NCBI RefSeq assembly: GCF_004155535.1
Contig: NZ_RYUH01000014.1
Location: forward strand, 186,001-250,000
Length of the DNA stretch: 64,000 bases
Origin: Bifidobacterium pseudolongum subsp. globosum
GTDB lineage: Bacteria > Actinomycetota > Actinomycetes > Actinomycetales > Bifidobacteriaceae
Direction: 5' to 3'
Shown: positions 54,511 to 63,621 of the stretch, one piece after another
Position numbering within the stretch: the stretch's first letter is position 1
Layout: the number at the start of each line of letters is the position of its first letter
Made by a program: the position numbers and the translations under genes
Notes under the pieces: model-generated
Databases searched by the model: none
What the model was told of the DNA's origin: nothing
What the model saw: only the letters and a program-made list of their open reading frames with translations

Positions 54511-55548
54511 TCACTGGTCGTCGGCGTCGGTGTGCGCGCGGCGCTTCATGCGGTCGTGGCCCAACGTGCGCCACCACGCCTTCTTCGACGTGTTGCGCTC
54601 CGCCGAATTGTACGGCCACGTGTTCTCCGATTCGACCGCGTCCTGCGCGATGCGCTCGGAATCGGAGCGCATGCGCTCGCCGATCCCCGCCTTGTCTGTT
54701 GTGTCGCCCTGCGCTTCCGGCTCCGTGACGGCGCCGGCTTCGGCGAGCAGCTGCTGCTTGCGGATCGCAAGCGTGTGCTCGTGCTGCGAGAGCGCCTTCT
54801 CCATGCCCGGGTTCGACGTGATGACGTGCATGCCGAACGCGTCCATCGCGCGCACCGGATCGTATTCGTCGTCGAGCGTGTCGAGCACGTTGAGGTCCTG
54901 GTACTTGCCGAGGCGGTTGTCCCACAGCGCGTGGCGCGAGACGCCCGACGGCACGAAGCCGAGCGACTGGTAGACGGAGTACGACCGCGTGTTCTTTTCG
55001 GGCACCGCGACCCAGATGCGGTGCAGGCCCAGGCCCTCCGGCGGTTCGGCGAACCCGTACGTCATGACGCGCGGCATCGCGTCGCGCGAATAGCCGCGCC
55101 CGCGGTAATCCTTGCCCAGGATCACCTGGATGCGCGCCGAACGCGCCCAGCCGTCAATGTCGATGAGGAAGATCATGCCGAGGAACTCGGTCGCGCTCTG
55201 CGCGTCGACCGTCTCGCTTTCGCAGTCGTCGGGCGTGGTCATCAACGACCACGCGATCGTGCGACGCTGTTCGGGGTCGTCGATGCCGCTGCCGGCGTCG
55301 GTGCCGTTGGCCCAGGCCTCCGAACGCAGCACCCACGCATGCACGGCGGCGCGTTCGGCCACGCGGTCCTTGCCGGTGAGCCCCGAGGCGTTCACGTATG
55401 CGTCTATGGCGTCCATCTTCTCCAGGTCCTGCTGCGTGGCAGGGCGCAGATACACCATTTCCCCTCTGATATCGGGTATGTCAATGCGCGCGGGCAGCTC
55501 CCGCGGGCGGCCCTGTTCCCCCTGCAGACGGTCGTCTGTCTCAACCAT
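54511..55548 (-). CDS. GNAT-family N-acetyltransferase with long C-terminal tail
   Basis: 345 residues from ATG 55548 (AAAGGA 6 nt upstream). GNAT core: VYLRPATQQDLEKMDAID, FLIDIDGWARSARIQVILGKDYRGRGYSRDAMPRVMTYGF (acetyl-CoA loop, R-G-R-G-Y), and WVAVPEKNTRSYSVYQSLGFVPSG. The last ~120 residues are charged and probably disordered. Substrate unknown; 25 bp upstream of the DUF2469 gene. Confidence 0.82.
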   Translation of the reverse strand: MVETDDRLQGEQGRPRELPARIDIPDIRGEMVYLRPATQQDLEKMDAIDAYVNASGLTGKDRVAERAAVHAWVLRSEAWANGTDAGSGIDDPEQRRTIAWSLMTTPDDCESETVDAQSATEFLGMIFLIDIDGWARSARIQVILGKDYRGRGYSRDAMPRVMTYGFAEPPEGLGLHRIWVAVPEKNTRSYSVYQSLGFVPSGVSRHALWDNRLGKYQDLNVLDTLDDEYDPVRAMDAFGMHVITSNPGMEKALSQHEHTLAIRKQQLLAEAGAVTEPEAQGDTTDKAGIGERMRSDSERIAQDAVESENTWPYNSAERNTSKKAWWRTLGHDRMKRRAHTDADDQ

Positions 55549-55644
55549 GATCATTCCTTTAATCCTGTCATCAGAGAATCCCACATCCTCCAATCTTTCC
55601 ATTGTATGCTAAGAGGTCGTCGAACAAACGCTGGATATGCGCCG

Positions 55645-55689
55645 AAAAACAGGTGTGCCTGCCCGGGCGCTCGGCCCCGGCAGGCACAC
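55645..55689 (-). terminator. Terminator of gatCAB operon
   Basis: Stem GTGTGCCTGCC/GGCAGGCACAC with GC-rich loop, followed on the minus strand by CTGTTTTTC, 27 bp past the gatB stop. Confidence 0.85.
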
Positions 55690-55715
55690 AGTCAGGCGGT
55701 CGCACGCGCACGCGC

Positions 55716-57215
55716 TCAGTCCTTGATCTTCTCCATGACGATCTTCGTGACGGCCTTGGCGTCCGCCTGGCCCTTCGTGGCGCGCATGACCGCGCCGATG
55801 ATGGCGCCCATCGGCTTCATGTTGCCGCCCTTGATCTTCTCCACCACATCCGGGTTCGCGTCGAGCGCCTCCTGCACGGCGGCCTGCAGCGCGCCGTCGT
55901 CGGAGACGACCTTGAAGCCATGGGCCTCCACGATCTGCTCCGGCGTGCCTTCGCCCTTGAGGACGAACGCCACGGTCTGCTTGGCCAGCTTGTCGTTGAG
56001 CTTGCCGTCCGCGATCAGGCGCTCCACATCGGCCACGGCCTGCGGCGTGATGTCGAGCTCCTCGAGGGCCACGCCCTTCGCGTTGGCTTCGCGCGAAAGC
56101 TCGCCGAGCCACCACTTCTTGGCGCCGGCCGGCGTGGCGCCGAGCTTGACGGTCTCCTCGATCAGGTCGAGCGCGTCGGCGTTGACCACGTCGCGCATCT
56201 CGATGTCACTGAAGTTCCATTCGCCTTTGAGGCGGTTGCGGCGCTCGCGCGGCATCTCCGGCATCTGCTTGCGGATCTCTTCCACATGCTCCGGGGTGAT
56301 GTGCAGCATCACCAGATCCGGGTCCGGGAAGTAGCGGTAGTCGTCGGCGTCGGACTTCACACGGCCGCCTGCGGTGGCCTGCGAGGCCTCGTCCCAGTGG
56401 CGCGTCTCCTGCAGGATCTCGCCGCCCTTGTCGAGGATCGCGGCCTGGCGGCGGATCTCGTACTGGATCGTGCGTTCGATGCCGCGGAACGAATTGACGT
56501 TCTTGGTCTCCGAGCGCGTGCCGAACGGGTCGGACGGGTCGCGGCGCAGCGAGACATTCACATCGGCGCGCATATTGCCCTGCTCCATGCGCGCGTGCGA
56601 GATGTTGAGCGCGCGCACGATGTCGCGGATCGCGCGCATGTAGGCGCCCGCGATCTCCGGCGCACGGTCGCCGGCGCCCTCGATCGGCTTCGTCACGATC
56701 TCGATGAGCGGCACGCCCGCGCGGTTGTAGTCGACGAGCGAATGGTCGGCGCCCTCGATGCGGCCGTCGGCGCCGCCCACGTGCGTGTTCTTGCCGGCGT
56801 CGTCCTCGATGTGCGCGCGCTCGATCGGCACGCGGAACACGGTGCCGTCCTCAAGCTCCACGTCCAGGTAGCCTTCACCGTTCGTCGGCTTGTCGTACTG
56901 CGAGATCTGGTAATCGCGCGGCATGTCCGGGTAGAAGTAGTTCTTGCGCGAGAACTGGCTCCACTCGTTGATCTGGCAGTGCAGCGCGAGACCGAGCTTG
57001 ATCGCGTAATCCACCGCCGCCTCGTTGATCACCGGCAGCGAACCCGGCAGGCCAAGGCTGACCGGGGTCAGCTCGGTGTTCGGCTCCGCGCCGAACGAGA
57101 TCGGGGCCGGGCAGAACAGCTTGGTGTTCGTGCTCAGCTCGACATGCGTTTCCAGGCCGATGACCGGATCGAACTTCTTGACGGCCTCGGAATACTTCAT
57201 GAGTTGTTCAGCCAT
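55716..57215 (-). CDS. gatB: Asp/Glu-tRNA amidotransferase subunit B
   Basis: Kinase/tRNA-binding subunit of GatCAB, converting Glu-tRNA(Gln) or Asp-tRNA(Asn). 499 residues. [40 protein letters not shown] (zinc/ATP region) and the C-terminal helical YqeY-type domain are canonical. AGGAAA precedes ATG 57215. Confidence 0.97.
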   Translation of the reverse strand: MAEQLMKYSEAVKKFDPVIGLETHVELSTNTKLFCPAPISFGAEPNTELTPVSLGLPGSLPVINEAAVDYAIKLGLALHCQINEWSQFSRKNYFYPDMPRDYQISQYDKPTNGEGYLDVELEDGTVFRVPIERAHIEDDAGKNTHVGGADGRIEGADHSLVDYNRAGVPLIEIVTKPIEGAGDRAPEIAGAYMRAIRDIVRALNISHARMEQGNMRADVNVSLRRDPSDPFGTRSETKNVNSFRGIERTIQYEIRRQAAILDKGGEILQETRHWDEASQATAGGRVKSDADDYRYFPDPDLVMLHITPEHVEEIRKQMPEMPRERRNRLKGEWNFSDIEMRDVVNADALDLIEETVKLGATPAGAKKWWLGELSREANAKGVALEELDITPQAVADVERLIADGKLNDKLAKQTVAFVLKGEGTPEQIVEAHGFKVVSDDGALQAAVQEALDANPDVVEKIKGGNMKPMGAIIGAVMRATKGQADAKAVTKIVMEKIKD

Positions 57216-57234
57216 AATTATTTTCCTGCCACCT

Positions 57235-58773
57235 TCACTTGTTCAGTCCATCGAGCCACGGCGTCTTGAGCGAGCTCCAGATCGGCGCGCCCCAGCTCTC
57301 CTCGAGCGCGGCCTCGAGCGCCGCCGCCGGCTTGTACATCACTTCGTCGCGCTGCTGCGGCGCGATGAACTGGAAGCCGACCGGCAGGCCGTCGTCGGAC
57401 AGTCCGGCGGGGATGCTCATGGCCGGCACACCGGCGAGGTTGGCCGGGATCGTGGCGATGTCGTTCATGTACATGGCCAGCGGGTCGTCCATCTTCTCGC
57501 CGAACTTGAACGCGGTCGTCGGGCTCGTCGGGGATACGAGCACATCGGCCTGTTCGAACGCCTTCTTGAAGTCGTTGATGATCAGTGTGCGCACCTTCTG
57601 CGCGGAGCCGTACCAAGCGTCGTAATAGCCGGCCGAAAGCGCGTAGGTGCCGAGGATGATGCGGCGCTTGACCTCGTCGCCGAAGCCGGCTTCGCGCGTG
57701 TACGCCATCATGTTCGCGGCGGTCTGCGCCACGTCTTCCGGCGGCATGACGCGCAGGCCGTAGCGCATGCCGTCATAACGCGCCAGGTTCGAGCTGACCT
57801 CGGACGGCATGATGATGTAGTACGCGCCGAGCGAATATTTGAAGTTCGGGCACGAAACCTCCACGACCTCGGCGCCCATGGCGGTGAGCATGTCGACCGC
57901 CTCATGGAAGCGCGCTTCGACGCCCGGCTGGAAGCCTTCGCCGTTGAGCTCCTTCACGAGGCCCACCCTGAGGCCCTTGAGGTCGCGGCGCTGGCCTTCG
58001 CGCGCGGCGGCGACCATCGGGCGCGGGCCCTCGGGGATCGACGTCGAGTCGCGCTTGTCATGGCCGCCGATGATCTCCTGCAGCAGCGCGGAATCGAGCA
58101 CGGTGCGCGTCACGGGGCCGATCTGGTCGAGCGACGAGGCCATGGCGATCGCGCCGAAGCGCGAGACGCCGCCGTACGTCGGCTTGACGCCGACCGTGCC
58201 GGTCAACGCGCCCGGCTGGCGGATCGAGCCGCCGGTGTCGGTGCCGAGGGCGAGCGGGGCCTCGAACGCGCTGACGGCCGCGGCGGAGCCACCACCGGAG
58301 CCGCCGGGCACGCGCTCGACGTCCCACGGGTTGCTCGTGTTCTGGTATGCGGAATGCTCGGTCGATGAGCCCTGCGCGAACTCGTCGAGGTTCGTCTTGC
58401 CGAGCAGCGGCATGTGCGCGGCCTTGAGCTTCTCGATCACGGTCGCGTCGTAGGGCGGAATCCAGCCTTCGAGGATGCGCGAGGCGGCCGTCGTCTGGAT
58501 GCCCTTCGTCACGATCATGTCCTTGATCGCGATCGGCACGCCGGCGAGCTCGGGCAGTTCGGCCTTCTCGTCGTCGGACAGGTCGTCGAACGCGTCCGCC
58601 TGCTCAAGGGCGGCTTCGCCCGAGACGGTCAGGAACGCCTTGATCGACGGCTCTGCGGCGTCGATCACGTCGAGCTGCGCGGAGACGAGGTCACGGCTCG
58701 TGATCTCCTTGTCGCGCAGTTTCTCCGCCATCTGCACGGCGGACAGTTTGACGAGTTCAGTGGTATCGGTCAT
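57235..58773 (-). CDS. gatA: Asp/Glu-tRNA amidotransferase subunit A
   Basis: Glutaminase subunit of the amidase-signature family, 512 residues. Catalytic Lys in [13 protein letters not shown], cis-Ser in the [13 protein letters not shown] loop and nucleophile Ser in [19 protein letters not shown] precedes ATG 58773, 1 bp after the gatC stop. Confidence 0.97.
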   Translation of the reverse strand: MTDTTELVKLSAVQMAEKLRDKEITSRDLVSAQLDVIDAAEPSIKAFLTVSGEAALEQADAFDDLSDDEKAELPELAGVPIAIKDMIVTKGIQTTAASRILEGWIPPYDATVIEKLKAAHMPLLGKTNLDEFAQGSSTEHSAYQNTSNPWDVERVPGGSGGGSAAAVSAFEAPLALGTDTGGSIRQPGALTGTVGVKPTYGGVSRFGAIAMASSLDQIGPVTRTVLDSALLQEIIGGHDKRDSTSIPEGPRPMVAAAREGQRRDLKGLRVGLVKELNGEGFQPGVEARFHEAVDMLTAMGAEVVEVSCPNFKYSLGAYYIIMPSEVSSNLARYDGMRYGLRVMPPEDVAQTAANMMAYTREAGFGDEVKRRIILGTYALSAGYYDAWYGSAQKVRTLIINDFKKAFEQADVLVSPTSPTTAFKFGEKMDDPLAMYMNDIATIPANLAGVPAMSIPAGLSDDGLPVGFQFIAPQQRDEVMYKPAAALEAALEESWGAPIWSSLKTPWLDGLNK

Positions 58774-58774
58774 G

Positions 58775-59071
58775 TCACTCCTCCCCCAGGATCTGCGGCG
58801 CCACGAACATGCCGTCGGCGGTGGCCGGCGCGGCGGCCAGCACTTCGGACTGCGGCAGCGGCGTGACCGGCACGTCCGGGCGCAGGTATGCCTCGAGCGG
58901 CACGGGGTTGGCAGTCGGCTCCACGTCTGCGGTGGCGGCTTCCTGCACGGAGTCGATGGCGTCGGCGATCACATTGAGCTCGCTCTGCATACGAGTGATT
59001 TCCTCGTCGGTGAGCGCAATGCGAGCCAGATCACCCAGATGGATAATTTCTTCGCGTGTGAATGTTGGCAT
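58775..59071 (-). CDS. gatC: Asp/Glu-tRNA amidotransferase subunit C
   Basis: 98-residue stabilising subunit: [40 protein letters not shown], then the [20 protein letters not shown] tail. First gene of gatC-gatA-gatB. TATAGT ends 7 nt before ATG 59071; AAGAGG lies in those 7 nt but too near the start to be a good ribosome site. Confidence 0.95.
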   Translation of the reverse strand: MPTFTREEIIHLGDLARIALTDEEITRMQSELNVIADAIDSVQEAATADVEPTANPVPLEAYLRPDVPVTPLPQSEVLAAAPATADGMFVAPQILGEE

Positions 59072-59078
59072 GCCTCTT

Positions 59079-59084
59079 ACTATA
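59079..59084 (-). promoter_or_regulatory. -10 element for leaderless gatC
   Basis: Minus-strand TATAGT ends 7 nt before the gatC ATG. Confidence 0.5.
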
Positions 59085-59109
59085 CGAACCAAATGTGACG
59101 AGGCCCGCG

Positions 59110-60009
59110 CTACTTGACGTCGCGCCTGGCGGTGACGGCCACGCCGGCGGCATAGACCGCCACAGCCCATGCCAGGAGGATCACGCCGGCCCAGCCCCAT
59201 GTGGGTTGGAACGGCTGGGTCGACCCCCCGACCGTCATGACGGCGCCCATGCTGTTGGAGAACGACGAGGCGCCGGCGCCGATGAACGATTCCAGTGCCC
59301 TGGACGGCAGGCAGTTGTTGACCGAGACGATCCACGCGAAGCGGTCGCCGAGCAGTTGCGCGAGCTGCAGAATCGACGGCAGCAGCGTGAACAGTCCCAC
59401 GACGCACAATACACCGCCCACGGTGGAGCGCAGCATGGCGCCGAATCCCATCGCCATGACCGCGGTGAGCGCCATCGCGACCGGCACGCCGAGCAGCGTG
59501 ACCCACGGCAGCGCCGCGGGCATCGCCTGCGTGCCGGTCGAGATTGCGCCGTGCAGCATGAGCCACGCGCATCCCCACGCCACGAGCACGCCCACGAACG
59601 AGGCGAGGAAGGTGACCGCGGCCAGCACGAGCGCCTTCGCGTTCATGAACATCGCGCGCCGCGGGTTCACGGTGAGCGACGTGATGATGGATTGGCTCGA
59701 ATACTCGCTTGTCATGACCATGACGCCCAGGATGCCGACGATGAGCATGCCGTCGGTCGCGCCGGCGCTCGCCGTGGTCCATACGTCTTCCATGCCCACC
59801 GGCATGGCTTCCTGCGACGCCATGAAATTGAGGAGCCAGCCAATCATCAGGCTGTTGACGGCGAAGAACGCCACGCACAGCACAAGCAGCACATAGGTGG
59901 ACATGGCGCTCCACATCTTGCACCATTCCGAGCGCACCGCACCGGCGAAGGTCAACGTGTGTACGGGCCGGTGCGCGGCATGGCGTTCGGCCGGCTGGGT
60001 TGCGCTCAT
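59110..60009 (-). CDS. ABC exporter permease
   Basis: 299 residues with about six membrane segments: [120 protein letters not shown]. The [17 protein letters not shown] motif is typical of ABC-2 permeases. Start overlaps the ATPase stop by 4 nt (ATGA). Substrate unknown, perhaps an antimicrobial or lantibiotic-like compound. Confidence 0.88.
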   Translation of the reverse strand: MSATQPAERHAAHRPVHTLTFAGAVRSEWCKMWSAMSTYVLLVLCVAFFAVNSLMIGWLLNFMASQEAMPVGMEDVWTTASAGATDGMLIVGILGVMVMTSEYSSQSIITSLTVNPRRAMFMNAKALVLAAVTFLASFVGVLVAWGCAWLMLHGAISTGTQAMPAALPWVTLLGVPVAMALTAVMAMGFGAMLRSTVGGVLCVVGLFTLLPSILQLAQLLGDRFAWIVSVNNCLPSRALESFIGAGASSFSNSMGAVMTVGGSTQPFQPTWGWAGVILLAWAVAVYAAGVAVTARRDVK

Positions 60010-60971
60010 CGCGCACCTCCGTTCTGCGGCTGTTGGGCGGGCTGCGCAGCAACATAGCGCGCGTGCCCGTGGGTCAGTTCCATGTACGCCTGCTCGAGCG
60101 AGACCTGCTGGCGCACGAATTGGTATGCGATGATCTGGTGTGCGGCGAACCCGCGCGCGACCGCGGCGAAATCCGCGCCTTCGATCTCAAAGGCGCGCGC
60201 GTCGGCGGGATATCCGGATTCCACCGGCTTCTCGGTGATGCGCACCGTGGGCGACGCGGCGAGCATCGCATGCATCTTCCCGGCGTCCGGCGTGACGACC
60301 GAGAGCAGGTGGCGCGAATGTTCCTTCACGAAGTCGGCCACGGTACCGGTGCGCAGGATGCGGCCTTCGCCGATGATCACCAGATTGTCGGCGGTGAGCG
60401 CCACCTCGTTCATCAGGTGCGAGCTGAGCAGCACCGCGCGCCCTTGTGCCGCGCAGTTGCGGCACAGGTCGCGCACCCACTTCACGCCTTCGGCGTCGAG
60501 GCCGTTCACCGGCTCGTCGAGCACGAGGTTCTTCGGGTCGCCCAGCAGCGCCGCCGCGATCGCGAGACGCTGGCTCATGCCGAGCGAGAATTTGCCCGCC
60601 TTCGTCTTCTTCACACTGGCGAGGCCGGTCAGGTCCATGACCTCGTCCACGCGGCCGCGCGCGATGTTGTTCGTGTAGGCGAGCGCGCACAGGTACGCGT
60701 AAGCGGAGCGGTTGCGCGGCGCGCATTTGGCGTCGAGCACGGCGCCGACCGAGCTCATCGGGCTCGCCTGCCGCGTGTATGGCACGCCGTCGATCAGCGC
60801 GGTGCCGTGGTCGGGCGTGATCAGCCCAAGCAGCACGCGCATCGTGGTGGATTTGCCGGCGCCGTTGGGCCCCAGGAATCCGGTGACCGCGCCGTTTGCG
60901 GCCACAAAACTCACATCGTCCAACACGCGGTTGGCACCGAATGTCTTGGTAATGCCCTGTATCTCGATCAC
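60006..60971 (-). CDS. ABC exporter ATP-binding protein
   Basis: 321 residues from GTG 60971. Walker [19 protein letters not shown], signature [11 protein letters not shown], Walker [12 protein letters not shown], and the switch His in [10 protein letters not shown]. The C-terminal extension after 215 is typical of ABC-2 ATPases. TAGCCT ends 6 nt before the GTG. Forms an operon with the overlapping permease gene. Confidence 0.93.
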   Translation of the reverse strand: MIEIQGITKTFGANRVLDDVSFVAANGAVTGFLGPNGAGKSTTMRVLLGLITPDHGTALIDGVPYTRQASPMSSVGAVLDAKCAPRNRSAYAYLCALAYTNNIARGRVDEVMDLTGLASVKKTKAGKFSLGMSQRLAIAAALLGDPKNLVLDEPVNGLDAEGVKWVRDLCRNCAAQGRAVLLSSHLMNEVALTADNLVIIGEGRILRTGTVADFVKEHSRHLLSVVTPDAGKMHAMLAASPTVRITEKPVESGYPADARAFEIEGADFAAVARGFAAHQIIAYQFVRQQVSLEQAYMELTHGHARYVAAQPAQQPQNGGAR

Positions 60972-60977
60972 GCCGCA

Positions 60978-60983
60978 AGGCTA
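60978..60983 (-). promoter_or_regulatory. -10 element for leaderless ABC ATPase
   Basis: Minus-strand TAGCCT ends 6 nt before GTG 60971. Confidence 0.4.
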
Positions 60984-61015
60984 GCATGCGCGGGCGGTGC
61001 CGCGCGGGGCGGCGT

Positions 61016-61834
61016 TCACACTGTGTCTGCGTGTTGGCTGATCCACGCGTGCATCGAGACGGCCGCCGCGGCCCCCGCGTTGATTGAGCGCACCGAGCCG
61101 AACTGGCTGATGTACACCACGTCGTCCGCCAGATCGATGGCCTTCTGTGACAGGCCAGGTCCTTCCGCGCCAAAGAGCATGAGGCAGCGTTCGGGAAAAT
61201 CATAGGTCTCGATCGGCACCGCGCCTGGCACAATGTCGAGCGCGATGATCTTGGCATGTTGCGCCATGTGCAGTTGGTGCCGGGCTTGTTCGAGCCCTGC
61301 GCGCAGGTCGGCGGTGCGGGGGTCGCCGGGCGCCAGTTCAAGCAGCTGGGGTTCAAGTTCGGCGATATGCCGTTCGGCTTCGGCGCGCTCGGAGGCGATG
61401 CGTGTGTGCCAGTCGTCCACAAGGTCCTGGATGGAAGGGTGGTTGACGACGTGCTGGTAGAGCTCGGTCATCAGCGCGCCCTTGCGGTTCCATTTGTGCG
61501 GGCCGACGATGTGCACGCGGTTCGCGGTGAACGCGTTGGCTGTGCGCACCATGGAGCCGATGTTGAAGTCATGGGTCCAGTTCTCCACGGCCACTTCAAA
61601 AGGATGCCTGCCGTGCGCGTCCAGGTCGGCCTTGATCGCCTCGACCGTCCAATAGCGGTAGCGGTCGAGCACGTTGCGGCGGTCGCCATCATCAAGCAGT
61701 TGTGCGCTGAACCGCGGGTCATCGGGGCGGGGTTCGCCGGGGTGGGCCTCTTCCCACGGCCCCACGCCGACTTCGCGGAATGTGGGCTCGCCGGAGGCTT
61801 TGGCTGCGATATCGATCGGATTCGGCTCATGCAT
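61016..61834 (-). CDS. SpoU/TrmH-family RNA 2'-O-methyltransferase
   Basis: 272 residues from ATG 61834. SPOUT knot motifs: NIGSMVRTANAFTANRVHIVG (motif 1), LMLFGAEGPGLSQKAIDLADDVVYI (motif 2) and GSVRSINAGAAAAVSMHAW (motif 3, with the SAM-binding Asn). The frame runs on to 61969, but that part translates the repeat element and is rejected; TAAGCT ends 7 nt before ATG 61834. Target rRNA or tRNA unknown. Confidence 0.88.
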   Translation of the reverse strand: MHEPNPIDIAAKASGEPTFREVGVGPWEEAHPGEPRPDDPRFSAQLLDDGDRRNVLDRYRYWTVEAIKADLDAHGRHPFEVAVENWTHDFNIGSMVRTANAFTANRVHIVGPHKWNRKGALMTELYQHVVNHPSIQDLVDDWHTRIASERAEAERHIAELEPQLLELAPGDPRTADLRAGLEQARHQLHMAQHAKIIALDIVPGAVPIETYDFPERCLMLFGAEGPGLSQKAIDLADDVVYISQFGSVRSINAGAAAAVSMHAWISQHADTV

Positions 61835-61841
61835 GGGGCCC

Positions 61842-61847
61842 AGCTTA
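61842..61847 (-). promoter_or_regulatory. -10 element for leaderless SpoU gene
   Basis: Minus-strand TAAGCT ends 7 nt before ATG 61834; its -35 region would fall inside repeat element A. Confidence 0.45.
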
Positions 61848-61848
61848 C

Positions 61849-61954
61849 CCACTTTTTTCGACGCCTTGAAAAAGTGGAAGCCACAGCGCGCACTTTTTGA
61901 CCATATCCCCTCATGGTCCGCGCACTTGTTCTCTCTGACGAAAAAAGTGCGCGG
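61849..61954 (+). repeat. Structured ~106-bp repeat, copy A
   Basis: Hairpin 1 (CCACTTTTT/AAAAAGTGG, 61849-61877), a linker AGCCACAGCGCGCACTTTTT followed by CCATATCCCC, then hairpin 2, partly decayed here (GCGCACTT.../...AAAGTGCGC). About 90% identical to copy B over the linker and in the same orientation. It lies upstream of both divergent neighbours. Confidence 0.8.
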
Positions 61955-62041
61955 ACCGTCCGACCACATGTGCCTGTTCAGATTGTCATGGCCACGCCGG
62001 CGCCCCTACATTGGCCATTCGACCTATAGAAAGGAAGCAAT

Positions 62042-62857
62042 ATGGCATCGTTCATGAGAGATGAAGCGCAGCATTTGAGTTCATGTATCCGAAGCAAGAT
62101 GCGGTTGGTGCTTCCCCATATGAAGCACACTCCTGTCTTTTCGCACCGTACCGCCATCGAGTATTGGGGAAGCCGCGCCACTGACAGCAGTATGAAGCCG
62201 CTCACGCTCCATGTCAGCGTGCCTCGACGTGATGAGAGGCCCCATACGCAAGGTGTGAGCGCACATCTGTGGTGTGGCCCGCTCCTCACCCATGTGGACG
62301 ACGGATTCGAGATAGTGCGTCCGGAAGTGTGTTGGGCGCAGATGGCCCAACACTGCCCACCCACCACCTTGATCACCATCGCCGCCGACTTCACATGCCG
62401 CGACAGGGTCCGGAGGGTGACCACATTGGACGAGATCATAGGGTACGCAACAAGCCTCAAGGGATTTCATGGCAAGAGGAAGTGCATGGAGGTCATCCCG
62501 TTCCTCATTGACAACACCGACTCACCCCGGGAGGCCATGCTTGCGGCGTTCCTCATACGCCACGGATTCGGCAAGCCAGTGGCCAACTTCCGCGTACAGC
62601 TTGAAGGTAGGGTGTGCTATCTCGACATCTCATACCCGGATCTCAAAATAGCGTTTGAATATCAGGGCGCATACCACGCCGATGTGGAACAGATGCGCCG
62701 GGACATGGCCAAACATAATGACCTGTTGAAAAGGGGATGGCAGATTATTTATGTGACACTGGAAGATTTCCGGAATCCAGCCCAATTTCTGGATATTATC
62801 CAGGTCACCGTTGAGCAGCAGCATCATTTGATGGGATTGAAGAAGGTGGTCAGATAG
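62042..62857 (+). CDS. DUF559-type PD-(D/E)xK nuclease-like protein
   Basis: 271 residues (AAAGGAAG before ATG 62042). The C-terminal ~115 residues match the DUF559/Vsr-like nuclease fold: SPREAMLAAFLIRHGFG, then DISYPDLKIAFEYQGAYHAD with the Asp...Glu-x-Gln catalytic positions (Gln replaces the more usual Asp), then RRDMAKHNDLLKRGWQIIYVTLED. The N-terminal part resembles the AbiEi-like region often fused to such domains in actinobacteria. Base composition looks lower in GC than its neighbours, and it is bracketed by two repeat copies, suggesting acquisition as a unit. Confidence 0.7.
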   Translation: MASFMRDEAQHLSSCIRSKMRLVLPHMKHTPVFSHRTAIEYWGSRATDSSMKPLTLHVSVPRRDERPHTQGVSAHLWCGPLLTHVDDGFEIVRPEVCWAQMAQHCPPTTLITIAADFTCRDRVRRVTTLDEIIGYATSLKGFHGKRKCMEVIPFLIDNTDSPREAMLAAFLIRHGFGKPVANFRVQLEGRVCYLDISYPDLKIAFEYQGAYHADVEQMRRDMAKHNDLLKRGWQIIYVTLEDFRNPAQFLDIIQVTVEQQHHLMGLKKVVR

Positions 62858-62865
62858 GGGCTCTT

Positions 62866-62972
62866 CCACTTTTTTCGGAATGCCGAAAAAAGTGGAAGCC
62901 ACAGCGCGCACTTTTTGGCCATATCCCCCTGTTGTCCGCGCACTTTTTTCGGCGGCCCGAAAAAGTGCGCGG
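62866..62972 (+). repeat. Structured ~106-bp repeat, copy B
   Basis: Hairpin 1 CCACTTTTTTCGG/CCGAAAAAAGTGG (perfect 13 bp, 62866-62895), the shared linker, and hairpin 2 CCGCGCAC...CGG/CCG...GTGCGCGG (62936-62972). It starts 9 bp after the DUF559 stop and ends 4 bp before the next gene's stop. The T-runs are inside the stems, so these are not standard terminators. Confidence 0.85.
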
Positions 62973-62976
62973 GGGC

Positions 62977-63588
62977 CTAGTGCAGCTCCGATTCGTGGAA
63001 GACCTCCACGAACGGCGTCTCATGTGCTCCGCCGGTCACGGGGTCGGTGATCTTGAGCGTCGGCTCCTCCATGTCGACGCCGCCGATCAGCGCGGCCACG
63101 GCCACCACGGTGGCGCCCTGCGCGTCGACGATGCCGAAGTCGAGGCTCAGCTCGTTGCCGTTGCGCAACGTCACCAGCGACGAGGTCTGCACATACGATT
63201 TCTCGGAAAGCCATGAATCAACAAGGATCACACGCTTGCCGGCAATGGATGGCCCCTTGATCGCCGGGTACACGAAGTCCATCACAAAACCGTCCAGATC
63301 CTCGCCACGCGAGGCGGCGGCATGCATGAGCGAGCAGACCATCGGCACGGCGGCCGCCGTCAGCGCGCCCACCGCGTCGAAGTCCTCGATCGAATAGCCC
63401 TGTTCTTCCAAGGTGTCGAGCATGATGTGCCCGATCAGCGCGGCGCCACGGTGGTCGAACGTGACCGGCGCGAGCTCGGAAAACGGCTTGTCGTGCATAT
63501 GCTCGCGCAGCAGCGTCTTGAGCTGGTCGCGCGGCTCCATCATCATGAAGTCGCTCCCCGTCTTGCGGAATTCTGTGTCCTCACTCAT
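62977..63588 (-). CDS. Orotate phosphoribosyltransferase-like protein with degenerate PRPP loop
   Basis: 203 residues from ATG 63588. The fold reads as an OPRT: FDAVGALTAAAVPMVCSLMHAAA, GFVMDFVYPAIKGPSIAGKRVILVD. Where OPRTs have V-E/D-D-V-x-T-T-G-G-S, this protein has VILVDSWLSEKSYVQTS: the second acid and the Thr-Gly-Gly are missing, so PRPP binding is doubtful. It may be a regulator or specialised transferase. TACGCT ends 7 nt before ATG 63588. Confidence 0.65.
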   Translation of the reverse strand: MSEDTEFRKTGSDFMMMEPRDQLKTLLREHMHDKPFSELAPVTFDHRGAALIGHIMLDTLEEQGYSIEDFDAVGALTAAAVPMVCSLMHAAASRGEDLDGFVMDFVYPAIKGPSIAGKRVILVDSWLSEKSYVQTSSLVTLRNGNELSLDFGIVDAQGATVVAVAALIGGVDMEEPTLKITDPVTGGAHETPFVEVFHESELH

Positions 63589-63595
63589 GGTGCCC

Positions 63596-63601
63596 AGCGT
63601 A
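63596..63601 (-). promoter_or_regulatory. -10 element for leaderless PRT-like gene
   Basis: Minus-strand TACGCT ends 7 nt before ATG 63588. Confidence 0.45.
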
Positions 63602-63621
63602 CCGTTGCCGCTTGTCAAAAC

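Noticed and set aside
61835..61969. N-terminal extension of the SpoU methyltransferase
   Set aside because: It translates the repeat element (FFVRENK..., FHFFKASKK) and has no family similarity.
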